Both the position numbers and the translations under genes were made by a program. From positions 18,716,611 through 18,780,610 of the forward strand of contig NC_092576.1 in assembly GCF_037975245.1 (NCBI RefSeq): 64,000 nucleotides of DNA. The letters are read 5' to 3'. The DNA comes from Apostichopus japonicus (lineage: Eukaryota > Echinodermata > Holothuroidea > Aspidochirotida > Stichopodidae). The notes beneath the pieces were generated by a model. It was not told where the DNA came from. It did no database searches and saw only the letters and a program-made list of their open reading frames with translations. Below, piece after piece: positions 11,401-25,751 of the stretch. Position 1 is the stretch's first letter; every line of letters begins with the position of its first letter.

Positions 11401-14400
11401 AAAAAGTATATTATATCTGTAGTGTGGCTTACGTTGCGTCTCTCTTTAACCAAAATGCTAAGCAAAATGTTTCCGATACTATTTATTCTACCCTGGCACA
11501 TGTGATCTATGCAGTGCCTGTCAGGTACTATGTTATATTGTAAGAAAGCAAAGAAAGAAGAAAGAAGTTTCTGAAATACACATGTTTAATTTAGATTACA
11601 ATATACTTTTAGAAAAAGTAAATGCTGCTGCAAGAACTGGGTATACGCGAATGACAAATAAGATTCATTACAGTATTAGAATCACCCATTGTTTACTGAA
11701 CTAAAAAGTCTCCTGCACAAATTGAGCAGAAATCTAAGAGATCCCCACAAAATACCAAACGTAAGTTTACAGTAACTCATTTATGTACCATGCTGCTTTG
11801 TACATTCCATCCAAGCACTTAGAATGTTTGTTGTAGTCTGCTTCTAATATCGTCATATGTGTTAACTTTTGTATGTGTAAACATATTTGATATGATATCC
11901 TATCATCTTAAAGAAATATCACTTTTGATATTAGTTATTCTTCTTGTTGAGGTATTTTATGACTCCTCTCTATAAATGTAATACGTATACTGGAGGGAAA
12001 TAAAAAAGTAAGAACCACATACAATAGTAAAACTTGGAAACACTTGAACAATGGCATAGTTGTTTCCTTCTTTTAATCTGTTTTGATACAATTTTCCATA
12101 CCAAAGTACTAAGTCGAAATACGTAAGACCAGCAGAAACAGAGATATATGAGACTTGTAACTTGTTGAAATTAACATTCTACTATATGAGCTATCTTACA
12201 CTTGTAACGTATCGGAATAAATGTCATACTTTGAGCTATCTTGTTTCATGAACACTATTACCTGCGATCAAATGAGTTCATTTCTCATTAATAATGATGT
12301 CATTCAGTTTTGATACAATTTTACATACCAAGTACTAAGTTAAAATACGTAGGACCAGCAGTAACAGATTATCACAACTCACAAACACATGCTGAAGTGA
12401 CCCCACCAGCTTTTACGTCTACAATACACACCCCTCTTTTTGTCTACTCAATTAGTTTCATAGTATGAAGAAATTGATGGTGGATACTTGAAATACAAAT
12501 AATCAACACGAATTGTTGTTGACCTGCATGCTTTCAAAGCTAATGTGACAAAGTCAACATATGTTAAAAACCAATAGGCCTACAGTGCCAGTTTATACCA
12601 ACTATTTGATTTGCCTTGCTTTCACTGTATATATTGTGGGGTTTATCAAATACACTTCAGAAAAAAAATTACATGTGTGCGTGCTTTGTACACATTTCAT
12701 ATACATCACTGTCACGCAAGCCAACTTTTCAAACGAGTACGATATGTAAATAAGGTTGCATATATAAAATCAATTCAAAAGGCGTGTTAATGGTGCATGC
12801 ATTGAATGTCTCGTTCAGAAGTATAAGGAAGTGGTTTACTTTGTATAATTATGCCATCAAAAGAAACCATCTAGGTATAAATTTTTTATCAATTTTAAAA
12901 GAGGAACTAATTGAATCCCTTTACATAATATCCGGCATACAAGGTTAACGTTTTAGGCCTAAATCGGTATTTTCTTCACGACCGGAGATTGCATACTGAC
13001 GACCAAAAGAATGGTTCCGTCTTAAAACTAAATGCAGTGTTAGTTATTGTTACGACCAAAAATGCGACACAAAAAATTCACACAAAAACTAACTTACCTT
13101 GAATATTCTTGCAATAATCATTCCACGATTTTTTTATTATTAAAGTGTAGTTGATCTGTAATTTGTAACGCTGTCCTCCTACTCCTAAGCTAGGCTCGAT
13201 AGCATTGTAAAATCAATTAATAAAGCATGTAAAAGCCAAGTTACTATTGTCATGATTGTAACGAAAGGAATTTTAAAAGTTACTCCCAAATTTGACACGA
13301 AAAAGTACCCCAACAAGTTGCGGCCGTTTTTCTCGGGCAAACGCGAACCTTGCCGACATATGCTTCTTCCACAAACTGTTGGTCTAAATTATAAAGCACA
13401 TTTTGTAACCAAAAGCGGAAGAAGCTGGTAAATGCAACGTCTCAATGTACATTTGCACACATACTGTCATCATTAATATTTTCAAGTTGATTGTTTTGAA
13501 CTAGGATGACGTGCTGTCACTACAACGGTTGTGAATTTATGCAATATTAATCAACGAAAACGTATTCATATTATAATTAAACATTCACCTCTAAGGTGGA
13601 TAATTGGCGTTAACTGTTGGAACAAAACAGTCATTTGTGGAGGCAGAAGATATGTTACGTGTCTAGACTTCAAATAATGCTAGAATTGTATCCCTGAACT
13701 AATTGGCTAGATAACAAGGGCGTCTGGGGTGTGCCACTATGAAATTAACACTGTTTAAACGATTGCATTGACATAGCCTCAATACGTGCCTGTATATGAT
13801 TAGCATAAGATATTGCAATATCGACCTAACGGATTTAAGGTTGGATTTAATCTTACGCACTTTATTTATTATGGCAGTACCTATGATGTACTAAAATATT
13901 GAATGTCGAAAGTAAAGAGACATGCTCTTTAATGGCCTCGATATGTTTCACAATGATCAAATACAATTACACAGTAGTTAAGCCATACCTACACATACAC
14001 TGTAGTTAAACCATACATACATATATACTGGTTAAACCATACATAAAAATACACTGTAGTTAAGCCATACCTGGTACAACATGCAAACACATAACAATTC
14101 AAGTAAAAGCAATAATGTTAGCACCATCCTTTGTACTTAAAAGTGTGACATCACTGCTTGATATACGTGGTCTGCAGGCTAGCCATGTGCATTACGATTT
14201 ACGTCTTAAACTATTCAATATATTCATCGCCATCGTCAACGTCATCGTCGTCAGCATCGTAGTCGTCATAACGTCGTAATAGTCATAGTTCATCGGCATT
14301 GAAATCTTTAGTGTCACCATCATCGTCATTGTCATAAATATCGTCATGGCACTCGTCTTTGGACCGTCATTACCATTACCATCATAGCCGTCATCGTCCC

Positions 14401-14720
14401 TGCAATCGTCATCGTCATAGTTGTTTTCCCGTGGTCCCGAAGTCATAGGTCTGAAGGTACAGTTCTCCGTTTAACTAATATCCAGTGGCAAAGCAAAGCA
14501 AAGGTTTCGCCTTTGCCATTAACATGTGCGCTATTGTGTGCAATATACCATATGTCAATATTACGTGGCATGAGTTATGAATCGTACGTATGTAAGTACA
14601 CTTGGTTTCTTCAGCTATTATGAAAAAGCATTGCGATATTATATTCATAAAGTAGTTCAAATATAATAATGTTAACAACTTATTCACTGTCTCTTTTTAA
14701 TTTACAAACTTACCAGTCAT
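8444..14720 (-). CDS. Dispanin/CD225 (IFITM-like) gene 1, proline-rich, four exons, complete
   Basis: Exons on the minus strand are 14720-14714 (ATGACTG), 11284-11052, 9806-9654 and 8605-8444. They total 555 nt, or 184 aa plus TGA. Every junction is GT..AG (gtaagt, gtacgt, gtaagt donors), with phases 1, 0, 0. The protein reads MTD, a PPPY motif (residues 6-9), nine PPQQGY or LPQQGY hexapeptides (16-69), a glutamine run, then CD225. CD225 comprises the first membrane segment (about 105-129, with [13 protein letters not shown]), the intracellular loop with [10 protein letters not shown], and the second membrane segment (about 157-176). Family knowledge: CD225 proteins are small membrane proteins that include the IFITM antiviral restriction factors, SYNDIG and PRRT proteins. 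The PPxY motif may bind WW-domain ubiquitin ligases, as PPNY does in IFITM3; that is inference. AATAAA lies about 105 nt past the stop (8340-8335). An antiviral role is not shown by the sequence. Confidence 0.85.
11052..11284 (-). CDS. Exon 2 of dispanin gene 1: PPQQGY hexapeptide-repeat exon
   Basis: This exon follows a ttatttcag acceptor and ends GTTACAGTG before gtacgt. It starts in phase 1 (completing Asp3) and ends in phase 0. It carries nine near-identical 18-bp units encoding PPQQGY, two of them LPQQGY, followed by PPQQQQQQ. Such YPPQQG-like tracts are typical of disordered cytoplasmic tails of small membrane proteins. The minisatellite structure makes copy number likely to vary between alleles. 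No second copy of this exon was found anywhere else in the window, including the plus-strand duplicate of the gene. Confidence 0.85.
12085..13420 (+). repeat. Fragment of the A/E spacer repeat inside gene 1 intron 1
   Basis: 12085-13215 matches about 3880-4910 (and 43310-44360) in direct orientation, including two units of the 46-bp repeat. 13340-13420 matches about 6285-6360. The rest of the intron (11290-14713) has a 33-bp-scale repeat at 13975-14070 and a GAT-rich tract. No further exon was seen. Confidence 0.7.
14215..14440 (-). repeat. GAT/GAC-rich low-complexity tract in gene 1 intron 1
   Basis: Degenerate GATGAC repeats on the minus strand give an Asp-rich open frame. The inverted copy at about 36190-36400 is similar. 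It was treated as intronic because no good splice sites bracket it. Confidence 0.6.
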
Positions 14721-15177
14721 AATGAATAATTTCTTTCCACTTAGTAAAACCTGTCACTTGGTGAGAACTCTTACGTTGTGAATATCTTAGAGAAATGCTA
14801 TATACAGCCGTGGTACGTTATCGTTATTTCAAAGTACGATTGTTAAGAAACTATATAGTGGTAATGTATTTGTCTAGTCTTGTGATATTATGCACTTTTC
14901 AAACTGAATATTCGGTTTTATCAACCGTAAATTTAGCTGCCTTAAGTATCAATAAGGTTGTATGTTTGGCTCAGTAGTTTGTTCAGACTTTGCCGGTTCA
15001 CTGAGCAGGGTAAAAAGGGAAAAGAAGAAGATATATATATATATATATATATATATACATTCCATACTTTTCATTCCACTGCCAAGTATTTCTGTAGGCG
15101 TATTCCACTGTAGGCTTTTGTCACCTGTATGGAACAATACAAGTTCGGTTTTTGGTGACAGACCTTGAGTAAACATT

Positions 15178-17760
15178 AGAAGCTAATTCAAATTTGACTC
15201 AGCAGGTCTATTGGAGAACTTTTTTAGCAGTCTCTTGCTAATTGTGCATAACTCTTTATTACCAGTTCAATAGTACTATAATCCCATATCATCCCCGTAT
15301 ATATTAATCCGCCGGCGAATAGTATAGTGTCATCATTTCAATTTTGGCAAAAAGGTCCTGAAAATTGGACCCCATAACCCAGTCTAATATTGTTTTGCAT
15401 TGTGAAAGTAGTACACATAGTCAATGATGTAGCATTTATAAGGGAAGAGTAAGTAAGGCGAGGCGTATGGGTAGGGGTAGTGGGCGGGGAAGGTTGGTCC
15501 ATTTAGGAGCATAGCCTACCTTCGTACTAAAGAGAGAAAAAAAATGTCAATATTTTTAAATACAGTCATGATTTTTCATTTTTCAAATTGGTGTTATCAT
15601 CTATATCATTTTAACCCCATTTGTTTATACGACTTTGCGTGCGTGTGTTATATATGTAAGGCATTTATAAGAAAGTTTTGGGGAGTGGAGAAGGTACATG
15701 TTAGCATTTTAATTCTGGTTACAGCACTGTGTGATATTAATGACATGAAAAAGTTACATTACAGTACGTGTGGGTAAAGGCATACGCAGGTATATCACAT
15801 ATCAGTGACAGAAAGGCTTTAACAGTTTTCTTTTTTCAATCATAAAATGTATATTTATATCTTTCCATGTTCATTTCTTGTCAAGGTGAGAAACCTTTTC
15901 ATTAGTGGTGACATACAAGGTGCCAGACAAGCCTCTGCAAGTGCTAAGTTGTGGTCGATGATCTCCCTTGGTTGTGGTATTGGTTGGATCGTTGCTGTCT
16001 CAATACTTCAAATTGCAGTTTCATAGAGACGTATGGAAAGACAAATAATATTTCATTATTCGCTTTTTTCTCTCTCTTTCTCTTTTAATTTGTTTGGAAA
16101 CTATACTACTCAGATGTTACATATTTATTTCTTAAGCACACCGAATGAATAAAGTAAACTCAAAATAATTTTGTTGATTAATAATAGTTAGACTGAATGA
16201 GAACCAGTTTATGTTTTGATGATCTTTTCAAATATCGATATTTCTATTATTTGGTGTCAATGATTTCTTTCATCATTATAACTGAGTATCCTTAGATTAT
16301 ATAGTCATCGGTCTTAACTCATCAACGCTATACACATGGGCCACTGTAACGTACAATATGATGTACTCTATTTTCGAACACGATGTCTTCCAGAATCCTT
16401 TACAAATCTGTACGCAACCTTGTACTTCATTCTAACGAATTCCCCATGTACAGTATATCTTAAGTCGTTGTCCCATAAACTGCTATCATTTCATATTCAC
16501 AACTTGAGAACATAAACAGAGGCACACCATTCTAATATGTTGTATATGACTGAAGTCATCGAATGACCTTTGCACCATGGCTATGTACCGAAGTGTACTG
16601 TGGTCGGTCTGGAAACAGTGCTCAAAATGACTTGGTCTATACTAATTATATATTTCAAGTTTATTTAGTATTGTATCTCCCTTTTTTACTGTATGATGTA
16701 ATTTGCTTTTGTATTTATCTAACTTAGTTATTATTACAGCGTTTTCTGTATCGTATGAGTGATTTTTTTTTTCTCTTTGTTGTTCATATAACGAAAATCA
16801 ATATATCATTTGTACTTGAAGGTAGGGAAAAGTAATGGAAGTAAGATGTTAAGTTTTCTCATATCAACATCAGCTAAATTGAAAAACTAAGGCAATTTAA
16901 ACCAAGGAAACCAACAAATTTACATTCAGTTACATTCAGTTACATTCTAACATATTTATTTGAAATACATATTTTTGTACAGAAAATTGATGTTATAATA
17001 ATCTATGGTACCTTTACTAATGGGAGTCCCTTTATTTTCTTACCATTGAAATATATTGATGTAATATCTGTCTGTGTCAATGTTTATGTAGAACAGACGA
17101 TACTGAAACCATCGAACAGGAACGTCAATGGAACAACAACAGTTAAAAGGAATAATGCAATAAACATTCAACATTTCTCTTGTAAGGATTAGTTGTTTCC
17201 GAACACTTCAAATAACATTTACGTTATGGATGACACGATGACTTGAGTAAACGATCGTAGATTGATTAACTTTCGAAAACACAGCCAGAAAATAGAACAT
17301 TGTTAAAACTATTAACGCTAGCAGGATTACAAATGTTTGTAATAAATTTGATCAAAGACCAATTTCCAAGATGACGAAACTAGATTTACTAAAAAATGAT
17401 ATTCCAGAGAGTCAATATTAATTACAGAGAATTTCTAAATAGATTTCTCTCTACAGTTAGAAAGTTACCATTAGGGTTAAATATATCGTTAACTAATATG
17501 ACATCCTATTGCATACAATGTCGATAATTGCATGGTTGGAACTTTAGTGTGGATGTGTGTGTTTTTTCATGATAATTGACAAAAGATTAGGATTCGAGTT
17601 TGTTTTATTAGTATTTTATCAGTTTTGGTTTTTTATGTTTCAAAGTGTGATGTACAGTTGCTTTATTTTTTTTTAATTATTGTTATTACAGCGTTTTCTG
17701 AGAAGTAAATGAGGAAGTTGATTAAAGAAGGAAGCGCAAAACGAAAAGAAAAACTACGTT
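15178..17760 (+). repeat. Plus-strand copy (C) of the dispanin 3' flanking unit
   Basis: It matches 9335-6780 inverted and 39130-41500 directly. It starts at the segment agaagctaattcaaatttg and holds the orphan CD225 exon. It is more diverged than A is from E, so it is an older duplicate. Homology continues weakly to about 18180, resembling 2275-2345. Confidence 0.75.
15886..16026 (+). pseudogene. Orphan final CD225 exon (copy C), probably a relic
   Basis: The tcaag acceptor is intact (AG at 15884-15885), and the exon reads VRNLFISGDIQGARQ, continuing to a TAG at 16024-16026 after 46 residues. It is shorter than its relatives (53-59 residues). It has substitutions at conserved sites: GAEQ becomes GARQ, and [11 protein letters not shown] becomes SMISLGCGIGW. 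AATAAA is kept at 16148-16153. No plus-strand membrane-segment exon or start exon was seen upstream within the window. It therefore has no partner unless a distant exon splices into it. Relic is the likeliest reading, and an alternative terminal exon cannot be excluded. Confidence 0.6.
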
Positions 17761-20092
<2,332 letters not shown>

Positions 20093-20093
20093 A

Positions 20094-20729
<636 letters not shown>

Positions 20730-20769
20730 CCTGAGATCAGAGTGTGGCCATCTATCATAATTATCGGGG

Positions 20770-20900
20770 GGACGTTTGGTAGGTCAAACTACTCTACGCG
20801 CCACCATGGTTGGCGCGTAGCGTAATTGAGAAAATTTTGAAAAAAGGTCCCCCAGATTGCAGGAAATGGCACTTCCCGAGCTTGAAAACAAGACCAGGAG
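20770..20900. mobile_element. Fragment related to the hAT-like element at 57003
   Basis: The stretch from ccaccatggttggcgcg through cacttcccgagc matches 57110-57190 with substitutions. It includes a 10-bp stem hairpin (ctacgcgcca and tggcgcgtag). Its own TIRs were not found, so it is a fragment. Confidence 0.45.
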
Positions 20901-21017
20901 TAAGATAACTAAATGTCTTTCAAGGAAACTGTGTAGGGACTGATGAAGGTACAGGGACGAGATCACCGACGTACATAAATATCTGGACCGAGTATGTCAA
21001 TAAAGGGACGCGCACAT

Positions 21018-21557
21018 AAACGTACCAACCATGGTCGGTCATGTGACGTGCTCCTTAGTAGCACTCACCACTTATAGTATTCCATAAATATATATTCTAC
21101 AAAAAATATTATCATGATCTCATAACTACCAAGTTCCACGTGAATCTATGCGAATAACAGAATCTAGCAGAGTAGTATATTGTTTCAATGTTAACCGCAA
21201 TTTTAGTTCCAAAAATTCCGTTTTGAGATATTTTCTCTCAAATAAATGAACTGCAACTGGAACGCACGTAGCTTATCAGGAATTTACACAATGTGCATAG
21301 ACACGAAGCAGACGACATGATCCGTTGTTCCTTGCAACTCAAGTCTTCTTCAGCCTTTTATTAGACAGAAAGTAAATCTTAACGTTATTTTCATCCAAAA
21401 CTAAGCAACTATTCTCAATTTTACCATAATAACCCGTTAAAGAAGCGTTATGTTGCCTGCGTAACGCTTAAATATCATTTCGAGCTGACGAAGGGTTAAA
21501 TAATATATTAGTTGCGCCTGGGAGCACATCACATGACCCTACATGGTTGGTACGTTT
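21018..21557. mobile_element. 540-bp TIR element (MITE-like)
   Basis: 37-bp terminal inverted repeats lie at 21018-21054 (AAACGTACCAACCATG start) and 21521-21557, with about five mismatches. There is no coding capacity and no clear target-site duplication, so the superfamily is undetermined. Confidence 0.65.
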
Positions 21558-24500
21558 TCTTAGTTCCAGATCGTATTAAAAGTCGATGGACGAGATCTAC
21601 GGAAGGTGTAGCATTTCGTTAGCCTAATATTACACAAAACTGGGACATTTTATGACAGGGAATGAGGAGCTGCGGATCTCCCCCACCCCCACCATCAAAC
21701 ACCCCACCCCACCCTCCAACCCCCTCTTCCAATATTCTCAGTTGCTGCCAGCAACACAAACAACCACGCTGACTGTTATGTGTTTATTACGTTGATTTTA
21801 AATGGCATAGGTCAAGGTGACGTGTAAAATAAACCAAGCTACAGAAGGTCACAAGGTCATCATATTGTTGTACCCTGTTAAAAGATCAAGCCTGGTATAA
21901 CATATAACACCTGATTGTCTATATACCTACTGTGTTGATATATGCCGCTAACGCATGCTAGACGGAACGCTTAGCTTATTCTATTCTCCGTATAAGATAC
22001 ATGTCCTCGTGTATAGCTAAATTGCTCGAGTACGCAGCTTTTTTAGCTTTAATGTCTGTTTGGGGCTGGAATAGGTTTCAATAATAGAAGCATTCCTATC
22101 CATTTTTTTTATTCAATTACGCCATTGTTGAAGCTCTGCTGTACTACCACGTAGGTCGTAACAAGACAACTTACAATGTGAACAATATTAACAAACGAAA
22201 GATGAATAAAATCGTTATACTCAGACCTATCCATGTATAGCCTACGTACATGCCACAACAATCCAACACAGTAGCAGCTTCGTACCAGCTGACAACCGTG
22301 TCAGGCATTTTAGCGATTTGAAGGTCACTCGATCGCGCCATCTTCTTACACCCAAAACAATGACTCATGCAAAGGTTTGGACGAAATCCAGATATTATCG
22401 TCGAATCTTTTTAAATGTTCACATATAGAAACATTAGAAGCACCATATTTACTCTCGAGTTTTGAGAGAGTAGAATATACTAATTAAACTGAATTACAAG
22501 TTACGGATATTTAGCCGTGCTTACACAGCTGTTCTAAAGTGGTGGAAACAAATATCCTGGCATGCATGTTGTCAAATGTTGTGCAATCCAACGTAAGTCT
22601 CTTAACTAGTTACAAATGGTATACGAAGCCTAACCGTTTTTATTGTTAACATGCTTAAATTGAGTAGACCTAAATATAGACGAAACGGCTTTACAGAAAT
22701 ATTTGGTCCCCAGGGCCATGACGCTGAGCTTGATACTCTTAGATTGAGGGGCAACAACAGTTTATGGAAGAGACACCAATAACAGGAGGGGCACAATACT
22801 CATGTCCTGTTACTTATGAAATTTTCGTACACATGGTGGTGGAACGGATTAGGGGAAAGGTTTGGGGAAACAGTAGTCTGGACAAGGAAGAGGACATACC
22901 ACCTAGGCTCCCAACCTGGCTATGTGACTGCTTGGGAGGGGTGAAAACATTCATATAGAGCCATACAGTCACCTTAGTCAAGTGCTCAGTGAATAATAAA
23001 GACTGACAAACACTGCAAAGTCATGTTGAGGTCAAAATTGTTAAGGCTATTTTAAATCAACAAACGTTGAAGCTAAGTGAAACATCTTCGAAAAATTGCT
23101 TCCTTTTTAATTGAAAGGTACCTCACAGTAATGAAACAACCATAGCAAGGTGATGGTACAGATGGTTGGAAAATATGTCAAACCCCACTTTTGTTCCATA
23201 TCACATCTGCAAAACGGTTTTGGACAGAATTTCCCAAAATATAATTCCACTGTACTTTCTGACTATTTTAAATGGACTTATCAGATTGACTGAGAGGAGA
23301 CAGGTGTAAACATACAACATCAAAGTCAATATGGAAGAAGAACAATTGACTTCCGAAAAGAATCTAAATTAGGCCTATATAATTTTACTTATCGAGCAGC
23401 AACAAACTGTTTCGTGGAACCAAGTTTAATTTCATAAAAATATGTTCAAGATTCCTTTTCGCTTTCCACTCGTTTACATGTTTCCTTCGAAGTCCCTCAC
23501 AATTCGTTGCATTTATTTAATTTGAAGAATTCTTTACAATCCGAAAAATTAATTGGGCCCTTCATTGCCTAACGTTGAGAATTAACGTAAAATATTAGCT
23601 TAGGTCGACGCTTTTGCGTGAGCTGTTTGTTCAATATGCTGCAAGCGACAAGCCGGAAGTAGCTTAATTCTGGGTGGAGTATTTTTTCTGCATTAAGTTT
23701 GTGTATGAATTACGTACAAATCTACCGTTGAAAGGTGCATTGGGCTGTCGGTTATCAGTTCAACTGTTGACCTTTGCACAAGTATACTCGTTCTATTGAA
23801 TAGCTGGCGCTAGTTACATTTATAAGCATGGAGTTGGTAAATCCTAAATCAGGGTGCAACCGGCGGATTTCAACGACGCAGGTACGTGTGTTGGTAGTGT
23901 ATGGGGTATGGGGGTTCTTAATTCCCCAACAGGTTTCGGAAGGGTATGAACCTTTACGGAAGTTCCAGCGGCGGATCCGAGAGTTTATAAAGGAGGGAAC
24001 ATTTGGCCCTGCATGGGAAAGTTTTAGCCGACTCGTTGGAAAAACAAGATAAAAATGTAGACGTCATTTTGGAGGATCTGTATATAGGCTGTAACTTAGA
24101 TCCATAATTAGGTCTAAACGTTATGATTAATGTATAAAGTTGGTTTTTAATCTCCTATACCCTTAAATCTTAGGTCCGGATGAGTAGTATTATTCTTCCC
24201 CGACTGAATTAAGAAAAACATACGCGACTGAACATTCTCTCGACTGGGGATGGAGGCCGGAAACCCCCACCCCATGCAACTGGTTCTGTTGACTCCGAGC
24301 TGATTAAACTGATATATAATACTGATAAATAAAACTGATATATAGATGGATACCTCTCTTTATTTAGAAAATCAATGGGGTACAAAAAAAATTGAAAATT
24401 TATCAATTGGGCAACTTAACTATGACATACTTTTAATCAAATGAAGAAACAATCACTGTCTCACAAAAATTAAGGGTAATGTTTAACATCAGTAAGATGA

Positions 24501-25751
24501 CAATGAGTGCACAGAATAACAAAACAATACATAGAAGACGTAACAAACGTTGCTTTTGGTAAGAAACTAGTGAAATGGTAAATCAGATTTCTACAAGAAG
24601 AAAACGTCAAATGAGGACAATTTTAACATGGTTAGAAAGAAAAAATAAGAACTACAAGGACAATGTATCCAAATCTTCTTCCAGACAATTCCTCTCATCT
24701 ATGCAACTTGTCGTTAAGAAAGGGGGGGGGGGGGAGAGTAGAACAGAAATACCGTCATAGAATATCATCCTTTTACACTGAAGTGAGGTGAAGTCTAAAG
24801 TGATGGGCTTGACGAAAAGCCCTGAAAATCGGATTTCCCTACAGATGGATTGTCTGTAAGGCAAAATCCTTCGAGATAAGACTAAAACAGGATTTGATGA
24901 GGGTGTTGTAATCGGTCACTAACAGAATGCGGACTTGTAATTTGATAAGTGCCCATAGTTCCATCTGCTAGCCCTAAAAAAATGCCCTGTCCGATAAGCT
25001 GGTGAGGTTAAATGACGTTCAAGAAATATCCAGTTACATATATGTTCATAATCACGTGGGTCGGTGCAAATGAGTTTCAGTCTGTCTGAATTATTGGCAG
25101 GCTTTAAGTAATATAATTCTTAAGACTACGTGGTTGAAAGCTCTGTAAATGTAAATGCACGTAAATATCAGTAGGCTTATAATAATAAAACTATTCATAT
25201 TTACCATTACATCCACAAAATTAAGGTTTTTGGAGTTTAGACACTTCTGTGGAACACTTTATATTGTCATGGAATGAATAAACAGTTCAAGTAAGTTAAT
25301 TGCGCGTTTCTCAGCGACCGTTTCGCCAGACAAAAAATATATATCGTCACTGTTTGTGTAATAATGTTATGTAAGTGGAAACACAGATATCACTTCCTGG
25401 TCCGATTAACTTTACACTTGGTAGATATGGGCCTGGGTATGAGTTGTAGTGCCTGCATGACGAATGGCGTTATATAGGGTCTAAGGTCAAACGTCAAAGA
25501 ACCAAATATCACGTATTCTCGTAAGCCAAAATAACTACATTAGCTATAATAACTTTACATAACCATCTGAGTGATATACAAATAACCAAAATAAAAAAAA
25601 AACTATGAAACAGAGACATGATATACGGAGCAGTAATCTTTTTCTCCCTCAAACCAGATAGGGTCGGTTTGAGAGTTTACTTGCAGTTTGGACATTTCCA
25701 AACTTGCACCCGTCCCCCCCCCCCCCCAGTCTCTTCATGTGGCAGCAAGTT
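21558..25751. other. Mostly unique non-coding interval
   Basis: Small ORFs occur at 22171-22368 (minus, one hydrophobic stretch), about 22650-22960 (plus, two overlapping frames) and 23828-24052 (plus). None shows a recognisable family. Runs of G or C occur at 24721-24733 and 25714-25728. Confidence 0.45.

Noticed and set aside
14192-14446. Asp-rich frame also present at 36168-36410
   Set aside because: A GATGAC low-complexity tract inside an intron with no convincing flanking splice sites; similarity is explained by the inverted duplication.
22171-22368. 65-codon minus-strand ORF with a hydrophobic C-terminal stretch
   Set aside because: No homology recognised, no splice structure, and this length is expected by chance in AT-rich DNA.
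22650-22960. Two overlapping plus-strand frames that could be one frameshifted gene
   Set aside because: Composition looks slightly coding-like, but no domain could be named and neither frame is long enough to support a call.
23828-24052. Possible first coding exon (ATG at 23828, donor gtacgt at 23882)
   Set aside because: The donor is plausible, but the 18-residue product has no family signature and no downstream partner exon was found.
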